Assembly (NCBI GenBank): GCA_002897895.1
Contig: BDSY01000065.1
Location: 1-57,129 of the forward strand
Reading direction: 5' to 3'
From: a bacterium BMS3Abin06
Lineage (GTDB): Bacteria; Nitrospirota; Thermodesulfovibrionia; UBA6902
Length of the DNA: 57,129 bases
Shown here: positions 18,114 to 25,829 of the stretch, piece after piece
How the letters are laid out: the number at the start of each line of letters is the position of its first letter
Numbering within the stretch: the first letter of the stretch is position 1
Made by a program: the position numbers and the translations under genes
The notes under the pieces: generated by a model
The model's database searches: none
The model's input: only the letters and a program-made list of their open reading frames with translations
What the model was told of the DNA's origin: nothing

Positions 18114-18536
18114 CTATTCTGATTTGATTTCAATTTTTTTCGGTTTGTCGGACTCCACCCGCGGCAGTGATATATAGAGAACGCCTTTTTTATAAACTGC
18201 ATGTACCTGATTCGCATCAATGTTGAAAGGAAGTTCAATTGTTTTGCTGAAATTACCGTGCCTGAGTTCGTGCCTGTGACAGGATTCCCCTTCTTTTATA
18301 TCGCTTGCCGGACGTGAGCCGCGAAGTGTGACTGTATTGCCGGATACGGAAATGTCTATTTTATCTCTGTCAACCCCGGGTATCTCTGTGGTAACAACAG
18401 CATTGTCTCCATTTACCCACACATTAACCGGCGGGAACTCTTTGCCCGAATTTGATGCTATCCTGCTTAACAAACGGCTCATGCGTTCAAATTCTTTCCA
18501 TGGATCCGGAAACCTTTCTAAATATGTGTCTCTCAT
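18114..18536 (-). CDS. Hsp20/alpha-crystallin small heat-shock protein (first of three)
   Basis: A 140-residue Hsp20 protein and the promoter-proximal gene of the cluster. It has PVNVWVNGDNAVVTTEIPG, the GNTVTLRGSRP strand, FSKTIELPFNID and the closing GVLYISLPRVE signature, ending with KKIEIKSE, where IEI could be the C-terminal IxI anchor. A very strong AAAGGAGGAAGGAG precedes the ATG. The cluster probably has heat- or stress-induced transcription from the region upstream, where a 14-bp inverted repeat with a 9-base spacer lies (18645-18681). Confidence 0.94.
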   Translation of the reverse strand: MRDTYLERFPDPWKEFERMSRLLSRIASNSGKEFPPVNVWVNGDNAVVTTEIPGVDRDKIDISVSGNTVTLRGSRPASDIKEGESCHRHELRHGNFSKTIELPFNIDANQVHAVYKKGVLYISLPRVESDKPKKIEIKSE

Positions 18537-18644
18537 AGCTCCTTCCTCCTTTCTATTGTAATTTTACTTTTTAAAAAGCAAAGGGCATGCCAGGAATTAT
18601 TTTTCTTTGTTTTTAATGCGTTATGACTATTTGAATTGATTCAG

Positions 18645-18681
18645 CGAGATTTAATAGGGCATAATGACCTATTAAATCTCG
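18645..18681. promoter_or_regulatory. perfect 14-bp inverted repeat with 9-base spacer
   Basis: CGAGATTTAATAGG (18645-18658), spacer GCATAATGA, then CCTATTAAATCTCG (18668-18681), fully complementary. It lies about 110 bases upstream of the first hsp20 start. Spacer length and placement recall the HrcA operator CIRCE (9-bp arms, 9-base spacer), but the arm sequence differs (CIRCE is TTAGCACTC). It could be an operator for another repressor, or a terminator-like stem without a T-tract. Confidence 0.5.
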
Positions 18682-18824
18682 GGACATTCTGGCCGATGGG
18701 GTAATCTGGCCGTGGGGGGATATATGTGAATGGTTCCAATAAATCAATGAGTTACAGCTTGCGGGTTCGCCGTTATCCGCGTTAAGTTTAAAACTTCCGA
18801 TGATTGAACGTTCCACTGTCCCAA
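18679..18824. mobile_element. possible IS-end or MITE-like remnant
   Basis: The segment begins GGGACATTCTGGCCG and ends with a reverse-complementary TGTCCC, giving 6-bp terminal inverted repeats. Near the left end TCTGGCC occurs twice (TCTGGCCGATGGGG, TCTGGCCGTGGGG), like the sub-terminal repeats of IS21-type elements. No transposase reading frame is left. The call rests on this end structure alone. Confidence 0.35.
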
Positions 18825-18950
18825 TTAAATAATTATTATTTCACCTCTTTTTGATATACTATACAGGTATTTATTATTTCTCTGTTTTAAGAATGAAATG
18901 ACAGATTAAGACCATGAGGTCTGCAATAAAAACAATCCTGAAATAACAGA

Positions 18951-19901
18951 ATGAAATTGCCTGAAAGAATCATTTATATCTTTACTGTATTTTCCGTAAT
19001 ATTCTCCTTCTCCCTGCTTTCAACCGTTTTTTCACACAATGCCTCTGCTTCCGATACTGCCGGGTTTATGGATCTGGAGCGCTCAATTAAGGAGCTGAAG
19101 CAAATAGTGAAAAAAACGACTCCAGGTGTGGTGACGGTGGTTGCCTATGACGATTCCGGTGCGGAAAGCGGAAGGGGAAGCGGATTTTTTATCGACACGC
19201 AGGGACGGATTATTACTAATTCATCTGTTCTGAAGGATGCATACTCCGCAGAGGTCTTTAGTAAGTCGAATTATTATGATGATGTTATTATTCTTAACCG
19301 TGACGAAGGTCTCGACTTTGCGCTGATACAGGTTAAGGCAGCCGGGGAGGTCTATCTTGAACCGGATTTTGGGTATAAGATAGAGCCCGGAGAAAGAGTT
19401 GTTGTTATCGGCAGATCAGCGGATCTGGGGAAAACTGTTTCCGAAGGCCTTGTCAGCTCTCTCAGTAACATTGAAGAAAGAGCGGAGCTTATAAAAATTC
19501 AGACTACAACCCCGATATTATCTTACCGCGCCGGCAAAGACGGGCCTTTGTTAAATATGGCAGGGAAGGTAATCGGAGTGACGGGTACAGGCTTTCCTGA
19601 AAGTGAAGGATTTGAGCCTCTCCCCTGGCCTGATAATCAGGAGATCAAGGCAGTCAGCCTGCGCTCAATTAAATCTTTACTGTCAGGGCAGGGAGAGTTT
19701 GAGCATCTTCAGCGCGCAAAGTCCGGAATCTGGTCGCAATGGTTTATAAGGTCGATAAAAACAGCGGCCATTACCGGGTTCATCACTTTGTACGACATCG
19801 GGTTTCCCAAACTAATGGCAATTGTCTTTGTGATTATAGTCATTATATCCATAATTCAGTGGCTATATCTTAAATTGAAAAAATTAATATTCAACAGATA
19901 A
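18951..19901 (+). CDS. trypsin-fold (HtrA-like) membrane protein lacking catalytic residues
   Basis: A 316-residue protein with an N-terminal signal anchor (residues 7-27), a trypsin-like domain (about 45-240) and a C-terminal transmembrane helix (about 285-310), so it is probably exported and anchored at both ends. GRGSGFFIDTQGRIITNSSVL matches the HtrA strand leading to the catalytic His, but the His is Ser92. The Asp is kept (LDFALIQV, D122). At the active Ser, the GNSGG motif is replaced by AGKDG (residues 194-198). It should have no peptidase activity and may instead bind peptides or act as a scaffold. There is no PDZ domain. It is divergent from the hsp20 genes. Confidence 0.75.
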   Translation: MKLPERIIYIFTVFSVIFSFSLLSTVFSHNASASDTAGFMDLERSIKELKQIVKKTTPGVVTVVAYDDSGAESGRGSGFFIDTQGRIITNSSVLKDAYSAEVFSKSNYYDDVIILNRDEGLDFALIQVKAAGEVYLEPDFGYKIEPGERVVVIGRSADLGKTVSEGLVSSLSNIEERAELIKIQTTTPILSYRAGKDGPLLNMAGKVIGVTGTGFPESEGFEPLPWPDNQEIKAVSLRSIKSLLSGQGEFEHLQRAKSGIWSQWFIRSIKTAAITGFITLYDIGFPKLMAIVFVIIVIISIIQWLYLKLKKLIFNR

Positions 19902-19914
19902 TATAATTCCAAAA

Positions 19915-20931
19915 ATGGATATAAAGAAATTAGTAAAACCGAACATACGTTCTCTCCGGGCTTATCAGGCGGAAGAAATCCCATGCAGGGTGAAGCTTGA
20001 CGCAAATGAAAGCCCATACGGGTTAAAGGTTTTAAGATCAGTAAAGACCAACAAATACCCTGACCCTGAGGCAAAGGAATTAAGGAGGCTCGTGGCAAAG
20101 GAATTAAAAGTAAAGACTGAAAACATTCTTCACGGCAATGGCTCGGACGAGATCATTTATTATTTGATTACAACCTTTGGCGGCCCGGTTTTATATCCTG
20201 TACCGACATTTTCAATGTACGGCATTATCTCGCAGTCTCTCGGGGAGAAAAAGAGCGGGATACCGCTTGATGAAAAATTTGATCTTGACACAGACAGGTT
20301 TACGGAAGCCATAAAAAAGAAGAAACCAAAGTTGATTTTTCTGAGTTCTCCGAACAACCCCACAGGCAACAGTTTTTCATCGGAGAGGATCTTAGAGATA
20401 ATTGAACAATCAAAAGGTCTGGTTGTAGTTGACGAAGCATACCAGCCGTTTTCAGACAGGAGAAGTTTCTTGCCCTTACTGAAGAAATATAAAAATCTTG
20501 TCATCCTGAGAACATTAAGCAAGGTCGGGTTTGCGGGTTTAAGGGTGGGATTTATGATAGCGGATACGGATATTATAGATGAGGTGAATAAGGTCAGGCT
20601 TCCCTTTAATCTTAATTCTCTTTCACAGCAGGTTGCCCTTAATGCGCTTCAGGATATAAAACGGATGCAATCATATATCAGTGCCGTTAAAAGTGAACGA
20701 AAGGGGCTTTTTAAGGAGATGGAAAAAACAGCCGGCATAACGCCATATACTTCTGATGCGAATTTTATATTATTCAAGGCCCGTGATGCTGAAAAGATAT
20801 ATCAAAAATTGCTGCAAAGGGGCATTCTTATCCGCAATATGAGCGGATCGATGAAGAACTGTTTGAGGGTGAGTGTTGGAACGCTGAAAGATAATACGGC
20901 ATTTCTGAAGGCGCTTAAGCAAGTTTTGTGA
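19915..20931 (+). CDS. hisC: histidinol-phosphate aminotransferase
   Basis: A 338-residue PLP-dependent class I/II aminotransferase acting on imidazole-acetol phosphate in histidine synthesis. Markers are KLDANESPYG near the start, HGNGSDEII, FLSSPNNPTGN, VVVDEAYQPF (PLP-stacking Asp/Tyr) and the Schiff-base Lys in RTLSKVGFAGLRVGF. The C-terminus contains NCLRVSVGT, the substrate-phosphate Arg segment. It starts 13 bases after the preceding gene and is followed 50 bases on by hisB. The full his operon is not present; hisH lies 1.2 kb away on the other strand. Confidence 0.94.
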   Translation: MDIKKLVKPNIRSLRAYQAEEIPCRVKLDANESPYGLKVLRSVKTNKYPDPEAKELRRLVAKELKVKTENILHGNGSDEIIYYLITTFGGPVLYPVPTFSMYGIISQSLGEKKSGIPLDEKFDLDTDRFTEAIKKKKPKLIFLSSPNNPTGNSFSSERILEIIEQSKGLVVVDEAYQPFSDRRSFLPLLKKYKNLVILRTLSKVGFAGLRVGFMIADTDIIDEVNKVRLPFNLNSLSQQVALNALQDIKRMQSYISAVKSERKGLFKEMEKTAGITPYTSDANFILFKARDAEKIYQKLLQRGILIRNMSGSMKNCLRVSVGTLKDNTAFLKALKQVL

Positions 20932-20981
20932 TAAGATGATTAAGATGATAAGGAATTAACATACTGTCGGGAGGGGTTCGA

Positions 20982-21575
20982 ATGGCCAGAAAGGCAAAGG
21001 TTGTAAGAAAAACAAAAGAAACGGATATCAGGCTTGGTATCAATCTTGACGGCAAAGGGGATTACAGGATCAATACGTCAATCCCTTTTGTCGACCATAT
21101 GCTCACTTTAATGTCTATGCATGGGCAGATAGACCTGGACGTGCAGGCAAAAGGGGACATTGAAGTTGATTACCACCACCTTATGGAAGACATCGGCATT
21201 GTGCTTGGTGAGGCAATCAATAAAGCCCTTGGCAGGAAATTACAGATAAGACGTTACGGCGAGTCAATGACCCCAATGGATGAGAGTCTTGCCCAGGTCG
21301 TTATAGACCTCAGCGGAAGGCCGTATCTGGTATATAATGTCAGGACACCGAGAGGCAGCGCACAAATACAGAGTCTCGGAGTTTCTCTGTTTGAGGACTT
21401 CTTCAGGGCGCTTTCTAATAATGCAGGAATGAATCTGCATATCATCCTTCAATACGGCCGGGATCCGCACCACATCTTTGAGGCAATATTTAAAGGGCTC
21501 GGCAGGGCATTGCGTTCTGCAGTGGAGATTCAGACAAAAACAAAAGGCATACCGTCAACAAAGGGAACGCTTTAA
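20982..21575 (+). CDS. hisB: imidazoleglycerol-phosphate dehydratase
   Basis: A 197-residue IGPD, the Mn-dependent dehydratase of histidine synthesis, monofunctional as in most bacteria. The Mn-binding motifs are near residues 60-75, where YHHLMEDIGIVLG replaces the more common DDHHTVEDTGI, and near 165-175 (DPHHIFEAIFKGLGRAL). FVDHMLTLMSMHG is the other ligand segment. The first ten residues are lysine-rich (ARKAKVVRKTKET). It forms an operon with hisC, and folK follows on the same strand. Confidence 0.94.
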   Translation: MARKAKVVRKTKETDIRLGINLDGKGDYRINTSIPFVDHMLTLMSMHGQIDLDVQAKGDIEVDYHHLMEDIGIVLGEAINKALGRKLQIRRYGESMTPMDESLAQVVIDLSGRPYLVYNVRTPRGSAQIQSLGVSLFEDFFRALSNNAGMNLHIILQYGRDPHHIFEAIFKGLGRALRSAVEIQTKTKGIPSTKGTL

Positions 21576-21684
21576 TATAAATTCCAAATGCCGTTGGATT
21601 CGGTTCACTTAACATGCCCCTTTCTTTGGTTTTTGTGCTTTTTGTCAATCGTATTTTAACCAATGGATTAACCGGTTGCATTTT

Positions 21685-22143
21685 ATGTCCACAGCATACA
21701 TCGGAATCGGCTCCAACCTTGGGAACAGGGAAGAAAATTGCAAAAAAGCAATTACGATTCTTATAGAAAACGGCGTTAAGGTTACAAAGCTCTCATCCAT
21801 AGTTGAGACCGAGCCCTGGGGAGTCAGGAATCAGCCTGAGTTTATTAATATGGCAATCAAGATAGAGACCGGCTTAAAACCGTATGAATTGTTAAGTCTT
21901 CTTAAAAACATCGAATCCGCTGTGGGACGCTTTCCGGGCCCTCGCTGGGGGGCAAGGGTTATAGACCTTGATATATTGTTCTATAACGACCTGGTTATGA
22001 AAACCGCTGACCTGGAAATACCTCATCCCCGGATCAGTGAAAGAGAGTTTGTCTTAAAACCTCTTGCAGAAATAGCACCCGATAAAATACATCCGGTTCT
22101 TAAGAAAAGCATAACAGCCCTTTTTAACGATATCTCCGGATAG
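21685..22143 (+). CDS. folK: 2-amino-4-hydroxy-6-hydroxymethyldihydropteridine pyrophosphokinase
   Basis: A 152-residue HPPK that transfers pyrophosphate from ATP to the pterin, a step of folate synthesis. It begins MSTAYIGIGSNLGNREEN and has VETEPWGVRNQPEFINM, then the signature RWGARVIDLDILFYND, which binds Mg-ATP and the pterin. EIPHPRISEREFVLKPLAEI is the usual final helix region. I chose the ATG at 21685; a TTG three codons upstream is possible. It follows hisB at about 110 bases, and the next gene, hisH, converges on it. Confidence 0.94.
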   Translation: MSTAYIGIGSNLGNREENCKKAITILIENGVKVTKLSSIVETEPWGVRNQPEFINMAIKIETGLKPYELLSLLKNIESAVGRFPGPRWGARVIDLDILFYNDLVMKTADLEIPHPRISEREFVLKPLAEIAPDKIHPVLKKSITALFNDISG

Positions 22144-22164
22144 TTAAGAAAAGGCGAATGGATA

Positions 22165-22779
22165 TTATTTCGCGGCCACGATATCCCCGAAGTTTTTAAG
22201 AAGGCGTAATCCGAGGGCCTGGCTTTTTTCCGGATGGAACTGTACTGCAAATATATTGTCCTTCCGGACTGAAGACGTAAACTCAACGCCATAATCCGTT
22301 GTGGTTGCAATAATAGAGTTATCTTCCGGAGCAACATAAAAAGAGTGCACAAAATAAAAATAACTTTTATCAGGTATGCCGTTGAAGAGGGGGTTATTGT
22401 TTTTTATATTTAATTGATTCCAGCCCATTTGCGGAATTTTCAGACCGCTCTTTTCAAAGCGCACCACTTTGCCTCTGAAGATATCCAGCCCACGGCACTT
22501 GCCGAACTCTTCCGACTCACTGAATAATACCTGGAGACCGAGACATATACCGAGATACGGTTTGCCTTTTCTTATAACGTCTGCAACAGCATCCACAAGA
22601 TCAAGATTCGCCAGCTCCTGCATGCAGTCTTTAAAGGCTCCCACTCCGGGGAGGACAACGCCGTCGGCATTATCAACATCTTCAGGCCTGTTTGTGACCC
22701 TGACATCAACACCGACTTTCAGGAATCCCTTTTCAACACTCCTGAGATTCCCCATTCCATAATCAATAATCGCAATCAT
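22165..22779 (-). CDS. hisH: imidazole glycerol phosphate synthase, glutaminase subunit
   Basis: A 204-residue class I glutamine amidotransferase that delivers ammonia to HisF. I chose the start at MIAIIDYGMGNLRSVEKG, the canonical first residues; a longer in-frame version would add 21 atypical residues. The catalytic triad is visible: Cys in YLGICLGLQVLF and His/Glu in FAVQFHPEKSQ. The oxyanion strand is VVLPGVGAFKDCM. HisF is not in the window, so the partner is encoded elsewhere. It ends 22 bases from folK (convergent). Confidence 0.94.
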   Translation of the reverse strand: MIAIIDYGMGNLRSVEKGFLKVGVDVRVTNRPEDVDNADGVVLPGVGAFKDCMQELANLDLVDAVADVIRKGKPYLGICLGLQVLFSESEEFGKCRGLDIFRGKVVRFEKSGLKIPQMGWNQLNIKNNNPLFNGIPDKSYFYFVHSFYVAPEDNSIIATTTDYGVEFTSSVRKDNIFAVQFHPEKSQALGLRLLKNFGDIVAAK

Positions 22780-22902
22780 GTCTCTATAATACCTGAATCC
22801 TGCACAAAAACACCTCCCCTGATGGGCTTTTTTAAACAACAACTGTTAAAATAATCTCCTTAACTTTTATCTTTAGTCTGTATTAAGGGGGAGCCTGCAA
22901 GC

Positions 22903-24675
22903 ATGACCGCAATTAAAGATCTGCATATTTTCATCGGGATACTGAAGAAAGAAAATGAGCTGCTCCTTGTCGAGACCCCGGTAGACCCCTGTCTGGAAAT
23001 AGCTGAAATTCACAGAAGGGTTATAGAAAAGCGGGGGCCGGCGCTCTTATTTACGAATGTCAAAGGCAGCAAATTCCCGGTAGTAACAAATCTTTTCGGC
23101 ACAGAACGCAGGATGGACCTTGCCTTTGGCAAGCGGCCGGTCAAATTCATCAATGATGTAGTGAAACTTGCAGAAACCATCTTACCCCCGGATATAAAGA
23201 AGCTCTGGGAAGGAAGAAATATTTTTCAGCAGGGATTAAAGATCGGCCTCAAAAAAATAAAAAACGCACCTGTACTGGAAAACAGACAGAGCCCTCCCCG
23301 TTTGTCAGAGCTTCCAATGCTGACCTCATGGCATTCAGACGGCGGCCCTTTTGTTACCCTGCCGCTTGTCTATACAGAGCACCCTGACGGCAAGGGACAC
23401 AACCTCGGAATGTACAGGATACAGAGGCATGACGATTGCACTACCGGTATCCACTGGCAGATACATAAAGGCGGGGGTTACCATTATAACGCTGCCGAGA
23501 AAAAGGGGGAACCTCTTCCGGTCAACCTCTACATAGGCGGTCCCCCTGCGCTTATCCTCTCGGCAATAGCCCCTGTTCCCGAGGATGTGCCCGAGCTCAT
23601 ATTAGCCTCTTTGCTGTTAGGGAAACGGCTGGAGATGGTTGATGATCCTCTTGGCGGGCATGCAATGGTTGCCAGTGCAGAGTTTGCAATAAAAGGTGAG
23701 GTGCCCCCTTTTGTCAGAAAGCCGGAAGGCCCTTTCGGCGATCATTTCGGCTACAACTCTTTAAGACACGACTATCCGGTATTTAATGTCGACAGGCTGT
23801 ATCACCGCAGCAATGCCATTTATCCTGCCACCGTAGTCGGCAGGCCCCGCCAGGAAGACTACTATATCGGTGATTATCTGCAGGAGCTGCTCTCTCCCCT
23901 TTTTCCCCTTGTTATGAAGGGCGTGAGACAGTTAAAGACCTTCGGGGACACGGGCTTTCATTCTCTTGCTGCTGCCAGAGTGTATAATCGCTATCCCAGG
24001 GAGGCCTTTGCATCTGCGATGAGAATTCTCGGAGAAGGCCAGTTGTCTTTGACAAAATTTCTGATAATTACCGACGGGGATATTGACGTATCGGATTTTC
24101 CGGAACTCTGGACATATGTTCTGGAGCGTGTTAACTGGCAGACGGATCTTTTTGTCTTTGATAATGTCTCACAGGATACTCTTGATTATACCGGACCTGC
24201 GGTAAACAGGGGATCAAAGGCCGTACTTATGGGATTAGGAAACGAGCCCCTGAGAAAATTACCCGGAGAATTCAGGGGCAGACTGCCCGATGGATGTGAT
24301 AAACCTGTAGCATTCCTGCCGGGCACTCTTGTAATTGAAGGAAAGACATACAAGTCTGATCCCGGCCTTGGCAGGAAAATCGCGCGAGACAGGAATCTCG
24401 CTGAGTGGCCTGTGGTCGTACTCGTGGACAACAGCAGGTCTGCAACTCTTGATTTAAAAGAGTTCCTCTGGACCTTTTTTACCCGTTTTGAACCTGCCGG
24501 TGATATTTATGGAAACAAAACAGATACCCATCGTTTTCACACAGGCTTAAGTGAGCCTGTGGTTTTTGACTGCCGGATGAAACCGTGGTATCCTCCGGTG
24601 CTTGAAGTGGATGAGAAAACCCGGAAGATGGTGGACGAAAAGATCGGAAGCATTTTGCCTGCACAATGGCGTTGA
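22903..24675 (+). CDS. UbiD family decarboxylase
   Basis: A 590-residue UbiD-type decarboxylase that uses prenylated FMN to (de)carboxylate aromatic or alpha,beta-unsaturated acids. Typical segments are MYRIQRHDDCTTGIHWQIHKGG (prFMN and metal binding), VNLYIGGPPALILSAIAPVP, EFAIKGEVPPFVRKPEGPFGDHFGY (which carries the conserved Glu residues and the Arg/Glu active-site region) and RPRQEDYYIGDY. Longer members (about 590) are common in anaerobes and are annotated as menaquinone-pathway decarboxylases, but the true substrate cannot be read from sequence. No UbiX is near; prFMN must be supplied from elsewhere. A small membrane protein follows 13 bases later. Confidence 0.9.
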   Translation: MTAIKDLHIFIGILKKENELLLVETPVDPCLEIAEIHRRVIEKRGPALLFTNVKGSKFPVVTNLFGTERRMDLAFGKRPVKFINDVVKLAETILPPDIKKLWEGRNIFQQGLKIGLKKIKNAPVLENRQSPPRLSELPMLTSWHSDGGPFVTLPLVYTEHPDGKGHNLGMYRIQRHDDCTTGIHWQIHKGGGYHYNAAEKKGEPLPVNLYIGGPPALILSAIAPVPEDVPELILASLLLGKRLEMVDDPLGGHAMVASAEFAIKGEVPPFVRKPEGPFGDHFGYNSLRHDYPVFNVDRLYHRSNAIYPATVVGRPRQEDYYIGDYLQELLSPLFPLVMKGVRQLKTFGDTGFHSLAAARVYNRYPREAFASAMRILGEGQLSLTKFLIITDGDIDVSDFPELWTYVLERVNWQTDLFVFDNVSQDTLDYTGPAVNRGSKAVLMGLGNEPLRKLPGEFRGRLPDGCDKPVAFLPGTLVIEGKTYKSDPGLGRKIARDRNLAEWPVVVLVDNSRSATLDLKEFLWTFFTRFEPAGDIYGNKTDTHRFHTGLSEPVVFDCRMKPWYPPVLEVDEKTRKMVDEKIGSILPAQWR

Positions 24676-24688
24676 AACCCGAAACCTT

Positions 24689-25084
24689 ATGATAAAAAAG
24701 CCGCCGCATACAGTTTCAAAGTCTACTGTCTATGGATTCTTTCTGCTTGGTCTTTTTTCAGCAATTGCATTCAGGATAATTATAGTTTTCCAGTATGTGA
24801 AACCTTCATGGGTAAGGCCGGTATGGTATGCAGGCGTTCTTGGATACCTGGTTTTCTTCCTTTACAGATATTCCATTTCAAGGAAAAGGAAGAGGGCCAT
24901 AAAAGAGTATGAGTTAATAGAAAAGGTAAGAGCCAATGCATGCCTTTCGGAGGAGGAGAGGGAGGCTGTAATATATCTTCTGTCATCAATCAAAAAATCC
25001 ATGGAAGATATCAATTACTACATTATATTCATACTCTCCATCCTGGCGATAATTGTCGATATTATACTCAGTTTTCTTCTGTAA
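24689..25084 (+). CDS. small membrane protein following ubiD
   Basis: A 131-residue protein with three predicted transmembrane segments: VYGFFLLGLFSAIAFRIIIV near residue 15, a second around 45-62 (YAGVLGYLVFFLY), and IIFILSILAIIVDIILSFL at the C-terminus. Between them is a charged cytoplasmic-looking stretch (SRKRKRAIKEYELIEKVRA). It begins 13 bases after the UbiD stop, so it is probably co-transcribed. I do not recognise a family. A role in membrane quinone or electron-transfer assembly would fit UbiD, but this is only inference from position. Confidence 0.65.
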   Translation: MIKKPPHTVSKSTVYGFFLLGLFSAIAFRIIIVFQYVKPSWVRPVWYAGVLGYLVFFLYRYSISRKRKRAIKEYELIEKVRANACLSEEEREAVIYLLSSIKKSMEDINYYIIFILSILAIIVDIILSFLL

Positions 25085-25177
25085 AGCAGCCCCCTGCTCC
25101 TCGATATTTCCCGGGCAGCTTCTCTCAAGTCATTTAAAAAACTGCCGATAAGATACATACGGGAAGGAGGATTAATT

Positions 25178-25276
25178 ATGGATGCGGATGTGCCTTATTG
25201 TATTGGAAGATGCAAGGTTTGTCCATATTATGAGTCTTGTCAAAAAATCAGCCAGTATCTTGAAGAGGAATACTAA
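25178..25276 (+). CDS. 32-residue four-Cys small protein
   Basis: A very short reading frame, 32 residues, with a strong ribosome-binding site (GGAAGGAGG) six bases before the ATG at 25178. The product has C8-x3-C12-x2-C15-x5-C21 (CIGRCKVCPYYESC), then an acidic C-terminus (YLEEEY). C-x3-C-x2-C recalls radical-SAM-type or ferredoxin-like Fe-S knuckles, but at this size a structural zinc or a metallochaperone role is as likely. The spacing, the optimal SD and the four Cys in 32 residues make it unlikely to be noise. No function is known to me. Confidence 0.6.
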   Translation: MDADVPYCIGRCKVCPYYESCQKISQYLEEEY

Positions 25277-25550
25277 TCACAGAAAAGAGTAGGAAGATGC
25301 CTTTATTTATATCGGGAATCTCACCTATAAAAATATTGGAATTCCTCTATTTAGTAATGTTTTAAATATTCGATAAAATTTGCATGCAGATGAGCTGCAA
25401 AGAAAAATCTTTTTTTAATATCCCCCGGGGTTTTCTCGTACCCTCCCTATCCATTAATGAAAAAACGCAAAACACTGCACTGCACTAATTAAAATTATTA
25501 AGGAGTTGAGAAAATTATTGCAGTTTAAAGTATAATAGGGCGAATCCGAA
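25277..25550. other. leader upstream of the PAS regulator region
   Basis: About 270 bases with no gene. A sigma70-like pair is visible at its 3' end, TTGAGA (25506-25511) and TATAAT (25531-25536), though the 19-base spacer is long. Confidence 0.35.
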
Positions 25551-25829
25551 ATGGAACATATCAGAAAAACATTCACTTCAGTCATTGTTTCATTTATGTT
25601 ATTCCCCCCTGCATTACTTATCGTTCCATCTTTTTTCCCCCTCAATGCTCACGAAAAAGAACATTTTGTAATCAGCCCGGCCAATTTCACCACTGGATCA
25701 GCACGTGTTATAGAAGCCATGAAATCCGGAAATGCACATCCGGATTTCATGGCCGTAGATATGGAAATTGAGAGTTCAAATAAGGAGTTAAGTAATGGGA
25801 AAAGCAAAAATACTGGTTGTCGAACATGA
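25551..25829 (+). CDS. possible short exported protein upstream of the PAS regulator
   Basis: A 92-residue reading frame starting eight bases or so after a possible transcription start. The first 35 residues look like a signal peptide (basic MEHIRK, hydrophobic core, AHE). The rest has no recognised domain. It overlaps the receiver/PAS gene by 35 bases. A perfect 14-bp inverted repeat (25716-25753) lies inside it. There is no good ribosome-binding site. It could be a real leader protein or only leader RNA; I rate it as uncertain. Confidence 0.3.
   Translation: MEHIRKTFTSVIVSFMLFPPALLIVPSFFPLNAHEKEHFVISPANFTTGSARVIEAMKSGNAHPDFMAVDMEIESSNKELSNGKSKNTGCRT
25716..25753. promoter_or_regulatory. 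14-bp perfect inverted repeat just before the PAS regulator gene
   Basis: GCCATGAAATCCGG (25716-25729), loop of ten bases, then CCGGATTTCATGGC (25740-25753). There is no T-tract. It ends about 40 bases before the ATG at 25795, so it could be an operator or an RNA stem that affects translation of the regulator. Confidence 0.45.

Larger units (their letters stand above)
18537..18950. other. divergent control region between hsp20 cluster and protease-like gene
   Basis: About 410 bases without a supported gene. It holds the perfect 14-bp inverted repeat at 18645-18681 and, directly beside it, a 146-bp segment bounded by GGGACA/TGTCCC that looks like a mobile-element remnant (18679-18824). Any promoter for the hsp20 genes should lie in 18540-18640 or beyond. 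I could not call a convincing -35/-10 pair. Confidence 0.5.
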
